Origin: Phyllobacterium trifolii
GTDB lineage: Bacteria > Pseudomonadota > Alphaproteobacteria > Rhizobiales > Rhizobiaceae
Assembly: GCF_014192095.1 (NCBI RefSeq)
Contig: NZ_JACHXN010000017.1
Coordinates: 62,001-126,000 of the forward strand
DNA: 64,000 bases
Reading direction: 5' to 3'
Both the position numbers and the translations under genes were made by a program. Under the pieces are notes generated by a model that did no database searches, was not told where the DNA came from, and saw only the letters and a list, made by a program, of their open reading frames with translations. Every line of letters begins with the position of its first letter. The first letter of the stretch is position 1. This document shows positions 35,516-43,362 of this stretch, piece by piece.

Positions 35516-35929
35516 ATGGCAAAGACCAACTACTTCAACTATCCGCAGGATGTGACCGCCTTCGGTTTCGACTGGGGCAAACTATCGCTGACGGTGGCGC
35601 CGGAGGTCAACGGCGCCGGGCGTTTTTCTGGTGGTGTCGTCGACCTGCCGGGTGGCGAGAGCCATGCCCGCCACAATCACCCGGGTGCGGAGGAAATCAT
35701 CTTCGTCATCTCCGGCGAGGGCGAACAGATGGTTGAGGACGAGAACGGCAATCCGATCACGGCGAAAGTGGGCCCCGGCTGCACCATTTATGTTCCGGAA
35801 AGCCGCTTTCATTCGACGAAGAATACTGGCCATGATCCGATGCAGCTCTTCGTCGTCTATTCGCCGGCGGGGCCGGAGCTTGCGCTTCGCGAGCTGCCGG
35901 ACTTCCGCCTGTTGCCGCCGGGCTCCTGA
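35516..35929 (+). CDS. Cupin-domain protein
   Basis: The 137-residue single-domain cupin carries GESHARHNHPGAEEIIFVISGEGE (about 47-70) with His-x-His and Glu of motif 1, and PESRFHSTKNTG with the motif 2 His. All four metal-ligand positions are present, so it is likely a metal-dependent isomerase, hydrolase or oxygenase, not only a structural cupin. GGAGGAG precedes the start. It is the third gene of the TetR-controlled operon. Confidence 0.85.
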   Translation: MAKTNYFNYPQDVTAFGFDWGKLSLTVAPEVNGAGRFSGGVVDLPGGESHARHNHPGAEEIIFVISGEGEQMVEDENGNPITAKVGPGCTIYVPESRFHSTKNTGHDPMQLFVVYSPAGPELALRELPDFRLLPPGS

Positions 35930-35963
35930 AGCCGGGGCCACACATTTTCTGGGAGGAAAACCG

Positions 35964-37151
35964 TTGAACATCAATCCAGGGGAAACAAGGTCCACCGTGC
36001 CGCCGTTCGATACGGCCAAGCTCGACGGGCTCATGGAGGAGGCAGGCATTGATGTCATCGTCGCCACCTCTAAGCACAATACGCAATATCTGATGGGCGG
36101 CTACAAGTTCATCTTCTTCGCCGTCATGGATGCGATCGGCCATAGCCGATATCTGCCAATGGTAATCTACGAGAAGGGCGCGCCGGACCACTCGGCCTAT
36201 GTGGGCAACCGCATGGAGGGCGCAGAGCACCAGAACAATCCGTTCTGGACGCCCGCCGTGCATACGGCAACCTGGGGCACGCTGGATGCCGCCGGGCTCG
36301 CCGTCGAGCACCTGAAGAAGATCGGCAAGGCCGGCGGGCGCATCGGCATCGAGCCGGCCTTCCTGCCTTCCGACGCCCGCGATCTTCTTGCCTCGCGGCT
36401 GGAGGGCGCGCGGTTCGCCGATGCCACGCATGCTTTGGAGCGGCTGAGGGCCGTCAAGACGCCGGATGAACTGGCAAAGCTGAGGAGCGCCTCCGAACTG
36501 ATCACCGGCGCGATGCTGGCTACGATCTCGGCGGTCCGCGCGGGCTCGACGAAGAAGCAGATCATCGAGCAACTGCGGCGCGAGGAAACGAACCGCGGCC
36601 TGCATTTCGAGTACTGCCTGCTTACGCTGGGATCCAGCCACAACCGCGCAGCCTCGCCGCAGGCCTGGGCCGAGGGCGAGGTGCTGTCGATCGATTCCGG
36701 CGGTAACTATCACGGCTATATCGGTGACCTCTGCCGCATGGCTGTGCTCGGTGAGCCGGATGCGGAGCTTGAGGACCTTCTGGCCGAGGTGGCGTCCATC
36801 CAGCAGGCGGCTTTCGCCAAGGTGAGGGCAGGGCCTGCGGGCGGTGAAATGATCGAGGCAGCCGAAGCCGTGCTCAAGGCCTCGCCGTCGGCGGCTTTCA
36901 CCGACTTCTTCTGCCACGGCATGGGCCTCATCAGCCACGAAGCGCCGTTTCTCATGACGAACCACCCCGTCGCCTATGAGGGCATCGATGCCCACCGGCC
37001 GCTGGAAGCCGGCATGGTGATCTCGGTCGAGACGACGATGCTTCACCCCAAGCGCGGCTTCATCAAGCTGGAGGATACGCTCGCCATCACCGATACCGGC
37101 TATGAGATGTTCGGCGACCGCGGCCGCGGCTGGAATCGCGGCGGCCTTTAG
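35964..37151 (+). CDS. M24-family metallopeptidase-like hydrolase (creatinase/prolidase fold)
   Basis: The 395-residue protein has a creatinase N-terminal domain (about 1-140) and a pita-bread domain with a complete dinuclear metal set: Asp pair in SIDSGGNYHGYIGDLCRM, His in FFCHGMGLISHEAP, Glu in VISVETTML and Glu in KLEDTLAI. Members cleave X-Pro peptides or non-peptide substrates such as creatine or DMSP, so the substrate is open. Start is TTG at 35964 with GGGAGGAAAA just before; no ATG fits. Last gene of the Tm-1-like operon. Confidence 0.87.
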   Translation: MNINPGETRSTVPPFDTAKLDGLMEEAGIDVIVATSKHNTQYLMGGYKFIFFAVMDAIGHSRYLPMVIYEKGAPDHSAYVGNRMEGAEHQNNPFWTPAVHTATWGTLDAAGLAVEHLKKIGKAGGRIGIEPAFLPSDARDLLASRLEGARFADATHALERLRAVKTPDELAKLRSASELITGAMLATISAVRAGSTKKQIIEQLRREETNRGLHFEYCLLTLGSSHNRAASPQAWAEGEVLSIDSGGNYHGYIGDLCRMAVLGEPDAELEDLLAEVASIQQAAFAKVRAGPAGGEMIEAAEAVLKASPSAAFTDFFCHGMGLISHEAPFLMTNHPVAYEGIDAHRPLEAGMVISVETTMLHPKRGFIKLEDTLAITDTGYEMFGDRGRGWNRGGL

Positions 37152-37222
37152 TCGATCGACTTTCGGCATATCGGGGACTCGGCGACCTTCGGAGATCGGG
37201 TCGCTTGCGCTCATGGCTCGGC

Positions 37223-37405
37223 TCAGGTGTGGCGGATCTGCGTTCCCAGCACCTTCAAACATTCGCGGATGAAGGCGGCGAGCGCCGTCCAGCCCTTTGC
37301 GGAAACCATCGTGCCATCGACATGGGCCTCGGTCGGAGTGAACACCAGAGAAGTTACCGGCCTTGACACGTCCGTTGCGAGGCTGACCCCAGCCCCGCGA
37401 TTATT
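37223..37405 (-). pseudogene. C-terminal remnant of an unidentified gene (possibly DJ-1/PfpI-like)
   Basis: The minus strand reads LATDVSRPVTSLVFTPTE, then AHVDGTMVSAKGWTALAAF, then a stop at 37223-37225. The peptide looks like a real protein end, with VDGTMVSAKGW recalling DJ-1/PfpI C-termini, but it is cut off by the end of the GntR gene. It indicates a deletion or insertion junction near 37400. Family assignment is weak. Confidence 0.4.
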
Positions 37406-38111
37406 CCGGACAGAGCGGGCGCAACACGTCCTGGGTTGTCGTGATATCAGCTATGAGTTCATCGCGTGCGCGGGCAAAATCCCTGTTTTGAAGCGCCTCG
37501 ACAATGGCCATGTGTCGCCCGGATGGTTCGGATTCGCCGGTTCTTATCTGCGGCGCCACATGCGTTGATAGCATACGCATGTAAGGACCGAAACGCAGCC
37601 ACAGCGTTTCGATGAGCTGGATGAGAACGTCCGATCCGGAAGCCCGATAGATGGTAAAGTGGAACTGCTGGTTCTTGGTGATGAGCGCGTAAATATTTTT
37701 CTGGCGACCGATTTCCCTTTGTTCGGAAACAATGCCCTTCAGCACATCGAGATCCGCGGACGTCAGGCGGGGAGCTCCAAGTTCGGTCGCCAGAGCTTCG
37801 ACGGCAATGCGGGCGCGGCAAAGGTCGTCGAGTCTCGCAGCCGTTACTACTGGCACGCGGGCTGAACCATTGGACGCGATTTCGAGGGCATTTTCCGCCG
37901 CCAGGCGGCGCAAAGCCTCGCGCACCGGCATGTTGCTTGTGCCGAAGGTTTCAGCCAGACCTGCAATCGTCAGACTTTGAGCCGGATTGAACTGACCATT
38001 CATCAAAGCCTGTCGCAATTGCTGGTAGACGCCATCCTGAATCGTGGTGCGCGAAGACACTGGTCCAAAATTCATATCCAACAAGGTGTTTCCTTTTTTC
38101 GTTTCGCTCAA
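37401..38111 (-). CDS. GntR family transcriptional regulator (FCD-type) of the aminotransferase/transport genes
   Basis: The 236-residue protein has a winged HTH (LTIAGLAETFGTSNMPVREALRRL, about 47-70) and an FCD-like effector domain (DDLCRARIAVEALATELGA, NQQFHFTIYRASGS, RHMAIVEALQNRDFARA). FCD regulators commonly sense carboxylic or amino-acid-like ligands. It diverges from the class V PLP-enzyme gene at 38304, with the TGATCA-rich site at 38264-38287 between them as likely operator. It may control the transport and PLP genes up to the isatin hydrolase segment. Confidence 0.88.
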   Translation of the reverse strand: MSETKKGNTLLDMNFGPVSSRTTIQDGVYQQLRQALMNGQFNPAQSLTIAGLAETFGTSNMPVREALRRLAAENALEIASNGSARVPVVTAARLDDLCRARIAVEALATELGAPRLTSADLDVLKGIVSEQREIGRQKNIYALITKNQQFHFTIYRASGSDVLIQLIETLWLRFGPYMRMLSTHVAPQIRTGESEPSGRHMAIVEALQNRDFARARDELIADITTTQDVLRPLCPE

Positions 38112-38263
38112 TCCAGCCCTGGCAGCTTGTGTGACAGGCGTTCATCTGAACACTTATTTAAGAAGTCCAGATAGCGCAAAACATTCGAACATTACAATCT
38201 TGCCACAGCGAGCATCCGTGGAGATGCAGATTCCGAAGGGCGCTCCGATTGACGCATTATAGC

Positions 38264-38287
38264 ATTTATGATCAAATGATCACAAAT
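38264..38287. promoter_or_regulatory. Near-palindrome with two TGATCA words, candidate GntR operator
   Basis: The 24-bp segment runs from ATTTATG to CACAAAT around a centre TGATCAAATGATCA, so two TGATCA palindromes are joined by AA. The outer arms are also nearly complementary. It lies 17 bases before the ATG at 38304. The core TTATGATCA is shared with the palindrome at 566-579 before the amidase gene. Confidence 0.6.
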
Positions 38288-38303
38288 GTAATTTGGGGCG
38301 TTG

Positions 38304-39422
38304 ATGTCAGGCTATTTCCTTTATCACTCGATCGGCACGTTTCCAGGCAAGGCGGCGGCTATGAGCAAGGGACTGGCGGCCTTTTCGGAAATATGGTCGG
38401 CCGAAAATGACGGACAATGGCCTGCTGCCCTGAATGGGCGCAAACGTTTCATTGATTTATGGAGTGCGCTGATCGATGCACCGGCAGGATCGCTGACCAC
38501 TACGGAAAATGTCACCACCGCGCTTTACAGTCTGGTCGGCAGCCTGCCAGAAGCGAGCCTTGCCGGGCGCCGCGTTCTCGTCGCGGCGGACTGCTTTCCA
38601 AGTCTGCATTTCATGCTCGCCAAGATCGCGCCCCGCTTCAGCTTCGTGCTTGACACAGTCCCCATGAGGCCCGGTGAGAGATGGGTGCGCGAGGAAGACA
38701 TGATAGCGAGCTGGCAGGACGATGTCGGCGTCGCGCTGCTGACGTTTGTCACCTCGACTGCCTCACATCGTTCCGATATGGCCAGGCTTGTCGAGCATGG
38801 CCATCGTATGGGAACCATCGTTGGTGCCGACATTACTCAGGGCGTAGGCGTCGCGCCGTTCTCGGTTGAACACTCCAACGTGGATTTCGTTGTTTCGACA
38901 TCGCTGAAATGGCTTTGCGGCACGTCCGGCGCCGGCATTCTTCAGCTGAGGCCGGATCTTCTTTCCAGATGTGAACCGGAACTGCGCGGCTGGTTCAGCC
39001 AGGAGAATCCTTTCTCGTGGGATCTCGATCGCTTTGCCTACGCACCCGACGCACGTCGTTTCGATCACGGAACGCCCGCTATTCTTGCTTCCGTCGCCTC
39101 GCTGCCAGGCCTCGAATGGGTGATCAGCACCGGCGTAGATGCCATTCGTGCACAAAATTTTGCCTTGACCAGCCGTATCATTGAACGATCGCTGGAAAAT
39201 GGCTGGGTGCTCGGTTCGCCCTTGGATGAACTCGAACGCGGCGGCAGCGTCATGCTTTCGCTACCGGAAAATCTCGATGCCGCGACCGTCGTTTCGGCAC
39301 TGCGCGAGCAGAAACTCTATTGCGACGCTCGCGGATCGACATTGCGTCTTTCGCCGGGCAGCGTGACGAGCCTTGACGACGTCGATGCACTTTGCGACGC
39401 GCTCAAGCAAATGATGGAGTAA
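38304..39422 (+). CDS. Class V aminotransferase-fold PLP enzyme, kynureninase-like
   Basis: The 372-residue protein has a fold-type I PLP site: Asp176 in VGADITQGVG pairs with the pyridine nitrogen, and Lys202 in STSLKWLCGTSGAG is the Schiff-base lysine. KWLCG-type motifs are found in kynureninase-like and isopenicillin-N-epimerase-like members. It could release or exchange an amino group or cleave a side chain of an aromatic amino acid. It is first in a likely operon with an amino-acid importer and a second class V enzyme ahead of the isatin hydrolase. Reaction uncertain. Confidence 0.82.
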   Translation: MSGYFLYHSIGTFPGKAAAMSKGLAAFSEIWSAENDGQWPAALNGRKRFIDLWSALIDAPAGSLTTTENVTTALYSLVGSLPEASLAGRRVLVAADCFPSLHFMLAKIAPRFSFVLDTVPMRPGERWVREEDMIASWQDDVGVALLTFVTSTASHRSDMARLVEHGHRMGTIVGADITQGVGVAPFSVEHSNVDFVVSTSLKWLCGTSGAGILQLRPDLLSRCEPELRGWFSQENPFSWDLDRFAYAPDARRFDHGTPAILASVASLPGLEWVISTGVDAIRAQNFALTSRIIERSLENGWVLGSPLDELERGGSVMLSLPENLDAATVVSALREQKLYCDARGSTLRLSPGSVTSLDDVDALCDALKQMME

Positions 39423-39506
39423 CTGGCAGGTGCATCTCCTGAGAGGAAGCATGAGATGCGAATATCAAAAATGCCACCGCGAGTGGCTAAAATAGAGGGA
39501 AACAGA

Positions 39507-40301
39507 ATGCTGAAACGTTTGAGTTTAATGGGAATTCTGGTCGCGTCGGGCCTATTTTTCGCCGCACCGGTCTTTGCCGCCGATACTATCGTCATCGGGA
39601 CGTATCCGGCCAATCCCCCTTGGGAATATAAGACTGCCTCGGGCGCTTTCGAAGGCTTCGAAGTCGATGTCGTGCGCGAAGTTGCCAAGCGCCTCCAACT
39701 GACGCCGGATTTCCAGGACATGGGCTTCCAAGCCTTGTTTGCGGCAACAAGTTCCGGGCGTATCGACTTCGCCATTTCGTCGATCTCGATCACCAATGAC
39801 CGTCTGAAGAACCAGTCCTTCACCCAGCCCTATTATGACAGCGATGGCACGGTTGTCGGCAAGACTGACTCGTCCATCAAATCGCTGGAAGAGCTCAAGG
39901 GCAAGACCATCGGCGTCATCGCTGGTTCGACAGGCGATGCATGGGCCAAGGCAAATTCCGAAAAGCTCGGTGTTGCCGAAGTGAAGAGCTATGCCGCCCA
40001 GCAAGATCTGCTGATGGAAGTGCAGAACGGCCGTATCGATGGCGGTGCGGGCGAGTTGGCGGGCTTCCAATATGCCATGACCAAGATGCCTGGTCTCAAG
40101 CTTCTGGTTCGCATCCCGACCGGCGAGCGCTTTGCTCTGATGGCCAAGAAGGACAGTCCGCTGGTTGAAAAAGTCAGCGAAACCATTTCTGCGATGAAGA
40201 CCGATGGCACGATGGCGGCGATCCACAAGAAGTGGTTCAACGTCGATCCGGAGCCGGGCACCAGCACGGTCAAGGTTCTGCCGCTGCCGAAGGCAGAATA
40301 A
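39507..40301 (+). CDS. Amino-acid-type ABC transporter substrate-binding protein (family 3)
   Basis: The 264-residue protein has a signal peptide (MLKRLSLMGILVASGLFFAAPVFAA) and an SBP_bac_3 fold: GTYPANPPWEYKTASGAFEGFEVDVVREVAKRL, ISITNDRLKNQSFTQPYYDS, GKTIGVIAGSTGDAWA. The Pro-Pro-Trp-Glu start and the acidic DVVREV motif are typical of polar amino-acid or amine binding proteins. The context suggests an aromatic amino acid or indolic amine. GAGGGA lies ahead of the ATG. A GC-rich hairpin follows the gene. Confidence 0.92.
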   Translation: MLKRLSLMGILVASGLFFAAPVFAADTIVIGTYPANPPWEYKTASGAFEGFEVDVVREVAKRLQLTPDFQDMGFQALFAATSSGRIDFAISSISITNDRLKNQSFTQPYYDSDGTVVGKTDSSIKSLEELKGKTIGVIAGSTGDAWAKANSEKLGVAEVKSYAAQQDLLMEVQNGRIDGGAGELAGFQYAMTKMPGLKLLVRIPTGERFALMAKKDSPLVEKVSETISAMKTDGTMAAIHKKWFNVDPEPGTSTVKVLPLPKAE

Positions 40302-40314
40302 TCTCGAACATCGG

Positions 40315-40335
40315 GGCCGGTGCTTTTCACCGGCC
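40315..40335 (+). other. Intercistronic hairpin after the amino-acid binding-protein gene
   Basis: GGCCGGTG and CACCGGCC form a perfect 8-bp stem with a CTTTT loop, 14 bases after the binding-protein stop and about 50 bases before the permease start. There is no trailing T-run, so mRNA stabilisation or partial read-through control is likely. Confidence 0.65.
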
Positions 40336-40383
40336 AACCGGCCCGTCTGAGGGCTGTTGAGCAGTTTACCCGCAGGTAAGTCT

Positions 40384-41058
40384 ATGGAATTGATCCACAC
40401 TTTCTTCAACTGGGAAATTCTGGTCGAATCCTTTCCGATCCTGCTGCGCGGGCTTGGCAACACGATCATGCTCGGCTGCGCAGCCATATTCTTCGGCTGC
40501 ATAGGCGGGTTGATCCTGTGCTTGATGAGGCTTTATGCGCCAAGCTGGCTGAGATACCTGGCGATCTTCTACATCGACATTTTTCGCGCTTTGCCGATTC
40601 TTGTCGTTTTGATCCTGATCTATTACGCGCTGCCCTTGGCAGGTATCCGCTTTACCTCGTTCACCTCCGCCACGATCGCGCTGTCGATGGTGCTTGCGGC
40701 ATTCACCGCCGAAGTGTGCCGCGCCGGTATCGAAAATATTTCCAAGGGTCAGTTCGAAGCGGCATCGGCTCTGGGCCTTTCCTTCTGGATAACCATGCGC
40801 AAGGTCATTCTTCCCCAGGCCTTGAAGGTGGTCATTCCGCCGCTCACCAGCAATTGCGTGTCAATCTACAAGGACACGTCGCTCGCCTCGGTTGTTGCAA
40901 TGCCGGACCTGCTGAAACAGGCAACCGACGCGCAGGCATTGATGGCCAATCCGACGCCGTTGATCGGTGCAGCCATCATTTATCTGGCGTTCCTCTGGCC
41001 GCTCGTTCGACTTGTCAGTTATCTCGAGGAGCGTGGCAAGCAGCAGCATTCGAGATGA
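40384..41058 (+). CDS. Amino-acid-type ABC transporter permease (HisM/GlnP-like)
   Basis: The 224-residue protein has about five membrane segments, [15 protein letters not shown] near the start, and the ATPase-contact loop [25 protein letters not shown]. Only one permease gene is present, so a homodimeric channel is expected. No matching ATPase gene lies in this operon or elsewhere in the window, so it must borrow one encoded elsewhere. It sits between the binding-protein gene and the second class V PLP gene. Confidence 0.92.
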   Translation: MELIHTFFNWEILVESFPILLRGLGNTIMLGCAAIFFGCIGGLILCLMRLYAPSWLRYLAIFYIDIFRALPILVVLILIYYALPLAGIRFTSFTSATIALSMVLAAFTAEVCRAGIENISKGQFEAASALGLSFWITMRKVILPQALKVVIPPLTSNCVSIYKDTSLASVVAMPDLLKQATDAQALMANPTPLIGAAIIYLAFLWPLVRLVSYLEERGKQQHSR

Positions 41059-41122
41059 ACAAATTTCCACGATCCATACAAGCATGGCGCCCAGCGCGCG
41101 CCACTCATTCCAGGGAGCAGTC

Positions 41123-42403
41123 ATGAACCAGCACCAGACGACCCAAGCCAGTTCGACCGAAGCCGCGTTTCCGGTCGAGACCATTCGCCCGATGTTTCCG
41201 GCGTTGCAGAAGGCTGGCGATTTCGTCTTTTTCGACAATGCCGCCGGGGCGCAGATTCCGCAGAGCGTGCTCGACGCGGTGACGAACCATTTGGTCGAGT
41301 TCAACGTTCAGCGCGGCGCGCGCTACGGTCGCGGCGTCCAGATGGACAAGGCCATTGCCGATGCCCGCGAGAGCGTGGCACTGCTCATCAACGCCCGCGA
41401 TCCGCAGGAAATCTGCTTCGGCATGAATGCGACCTCGTTCATCCGTCTCGTCAGCCTCGGCATCGGCCAGATGCTGCAGGAGCGCGACGAGATCATCATC
41501 ACTGACATGGATCACGACGCCAATATCGCGACATGGCTGGCGCTCGAATCGGCCGGTGCAAAATTCGTCTGGTGGCGCATGCGCGACGACGGCAATCTGC
41601 ATGTCGACGATCTGCGGCCGCTGGTAAACGACAAGACACGTCTTGTTGCCTGCACGGTCACCGCACATTCCATCGGCTCGATTGTGGATGTCACCTCCGT
41701 CGCCAAAATCGCCCATGATGCCGGTGCCGAGGTGTTCCTCGACTGCGTGCATTACGGTCCGCACGGTCTGATCGACGTTCAGGCCTGGGATTGCGATTAT
41801 CTTGTCTGCTCCGGCTACAAGAACTTTTCGCCGCATATGGGCTTCCTGTGGGGCCGCTTCGAGACATTGGAACGCCTGCCGACCTTCCGCGAAGATTTCA
41901 TTCCCAACATACCGCCACACAAGGTCGAGGCTGGCACGTTCATCTACGAAAACGTCTCGGGCATGGACGCTGCGGTCAAGTATCTTGAATCGATCGGCCG
42001 CAATTTCGCTGCGGCCAACAACCGGTCCCGCCGCGAGAATATCATTGCGGGCATGGGCAAGATCCGCGCCTATGAGCTGCAGCTCGCCACCGAAATGCTG
42101 CGTGTTCTCAAGGATTGTGGCGCGACGGTCTATGGTATCGACGATGCCGAGCGGATCAATCAGCGCGTTCCGACCTTCTGCTTCAATGTCGGCAAATTGT
42201 CGCCGCAGCTTGTCACGGAAGAGATGGCCGAGATGCAGATTGGTATCCGCGACGGCCACATGTATGCGCCGCGCCTGATGAAACGGCTCAACCTCAGCAT
42301 GGATAGCGGCGCGGTTCGCCTTTCGCTGGTGCATTATAACACGATGGCGGAAATTCACCGTTTCGAAGAGGCGCTGAAGACGATCATCGCCCGACACGCG
42401 TAA
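41123..42403 (+). CDS. Class V aminotransferase-fold PLP enzyme, cysteine-desulfurase-like
   Basis: The 426-residue protein has [16 protein letters not shown] near residues 34-49, a ring-stacking His in ITDMDHDAN (about 125-133), Asp207 in [12 protein letters not shown] and Lys233 in [13 protein letters not shown]. This is the SufS/CsdA-like branch that also holds enzymes acting on non-cysteine substrates. It lacks an obvious active-site cysteine loop, so desulfurase activity is unlikely. Position directly before the isatin hydrolase gene suggests it acts on an indolic or anthranilic amino compound. Start at 41123 follows GGGAG. Confidence 0.85.
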   Translation: MNQHQTTQASSTEAAFPVETIRPMFPALQKAGDFVFFDNAAGAQIPQSVLDAVTNHLVEFNVQRGARYGRGVQMDKAIADARESVALLINARDPQEICFGMNATSFIRLVSLGIGQMLQERDEIIITDMDHDANIATWLALESAGAKFVWWRMRDDGNLHVDDLRPLVNDKTRLVACTVTAHSIGSIVDVTSVAKIAHDAGAEVFLDCVHYGPHGLIDVQAWDCDYLVCSGYKNFSPHMGFLWGRFETLERLPTFREDFIPNIPPHKVEAGTFIYENVSGMDAAVKYLESIGRNFAAANNRSRRENIIAGMGKIRAYELQLATEMLRVLKDCGATVYGIDDAERINQRVPTFCFNVGKLSPQLVTEEMAEMQIGIRDGHMYAPRLMKRLNLSMDSGAVRLSLVHYNTMAEIHRFEEALKTIIARHA

Positions 42404-42529
42404 CGACAGCCAAATGCAATCCGTGCTGTTTTCGAATGTGCGGATTGCATGCAAATGCCTGCATTGTGCAGTAGATTGGAATCAAGGGAACGCCGCTCTC
42501 AAGGGCGCGAAGGAAGAGGAAGGTTACCG

Positions 42530-43321
42530 ATGCAAACCAATGAAGTTCTTGGCCAGCTGGCTGAATTGCTCCTGTCCGGTGGTGTCGAGGTGGTGGATCT
42601 TGCCGCTGTGCTCGGTCCCGATACCCCCTTGCTGAAGTTACCGCCGGAGCTTGCGGTCGACACGCCGAAAATCGAAATCCATGAGATTTCCGCTTATGAC
42701 AAGAACGGTCCGTGGTGGGCATGGAACTGGCTGAAGCTCGGCGAGCATTCCGGGACGCATTTCGATGCGCCCAAACATTGGATCACCGGCAAGGATTATC
42801 CGGATGGCGCGACTGATACCATCCCCGCGAAGAATTTCGTTGCACCGGTCAATGTCATTGATTGCTCGAAGGAAGCCGCCAAGGATCATGACTTCCTCCT
42901 GACGGTCGAGCACATCAAGGCATGGGAAGCCGAGCACGGCGCTATTCGCCCCGGCGAATGGGTCGTGATGCGCACCGATTGGTACAAGCGCAACGGCTCC
43001 GAGGCGGAATTCCTCAATGCCGATAATACCGGACCACACACGCCCGGGCCTACAGCCGAGGCGATTGAATACATCATTTCCACCGGCGCTATCGGCTGGG
43101 GCAGCGAGACCATCGGCACCGATGCCGGTCAGGCTGGTGGAATGACACCGCCTTTCCCGGCGCACAGCCTGATGCACAAGTCCAATCGTTATGGTCTTGC
43201 CAGCCTGTGCAATCTGGATCGGCTACCGCCCAAGGGGGCCATCCTGATCGCCGCTCCGTTGAAGATCCACAATGGTACGGGCAGCCCGACGCGGGTTCTG
43301 GCGCTTATTCCAAAAGCCTGA
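42530..43321 (+). CDS. Probable isatin hydrolase (cyclase family, kynurenine-formamidase-like fold)
   Basis: The 263-residue protein carries the family's metal motif GEHSGTHFDAPKHW, with His73, His77, Asp79 and His83. It also has WWAWNWLKLGEHSG, HWITGKDYPDG, NVIDCSKEAAKDHDFLL, EWVVMRTDW and GTDAGQAGGM. From memory these blocks agree closely with the Labrenzia isatin hydrolase and less well with the shorter bacterial kynurenine formamidases. Isatin hydrolase opens isatin to isatinate (2-aminophenylglyoxylate) with a Mn ion. The next two genes encode a 2-oxoacid oxidoreductase that could use this product. I cannot run the alignment, so the name stays probable. Confidence 0.75.
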   Translation: MQTNEVLGQLAELLLSGGVEVVDLAAVLGPDTPLLKLPPELAVDTPKIEIHEISAYDKNGPWWAWNWLKLGEHSGTHFDAPKHWITGKDYPDGATDTIPAKNFVAPVNVIDCSKEAAKDHDFLLTVEHIKAWEAEHGAIRPGEWVVMRTDWYKRNGSEAEFLNADNTGPHTPGPTAEAIEYIISTGAIGWGSETIGTDAGQAGGMTPPFPAHSLMHKSNRYGLASLCNLDRLPPKGAILIAAPLKIHNGTGSPTRVLALIPKA

Positions 43322-43362
43322 GGGCGGGCATATGCGATACAAAAAATGAGGAGGACTTTCAC

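Noticed and set aside
35757-37262. 501-codon open frame on the minus strand
   Set aside because: Antisense to the M24 hydrolase, whose metal site and start are clear; composition rich in Arg and His, no family motif.
41105-42454. 449-codon open frame on the minus strand
   Set aside because: Antisense to the class V PLP enzyme with its visible lysine and aspartate; shadow.
42530-43321. Naming the cyclase-family gene kynurenine formamidase
   Set aside because: It is longer than bacterial KynB and the blocks I recall fit isatin hydrolase better; no other kynurenine-pathway oxygenase is nearby. Kept as an alternative only.
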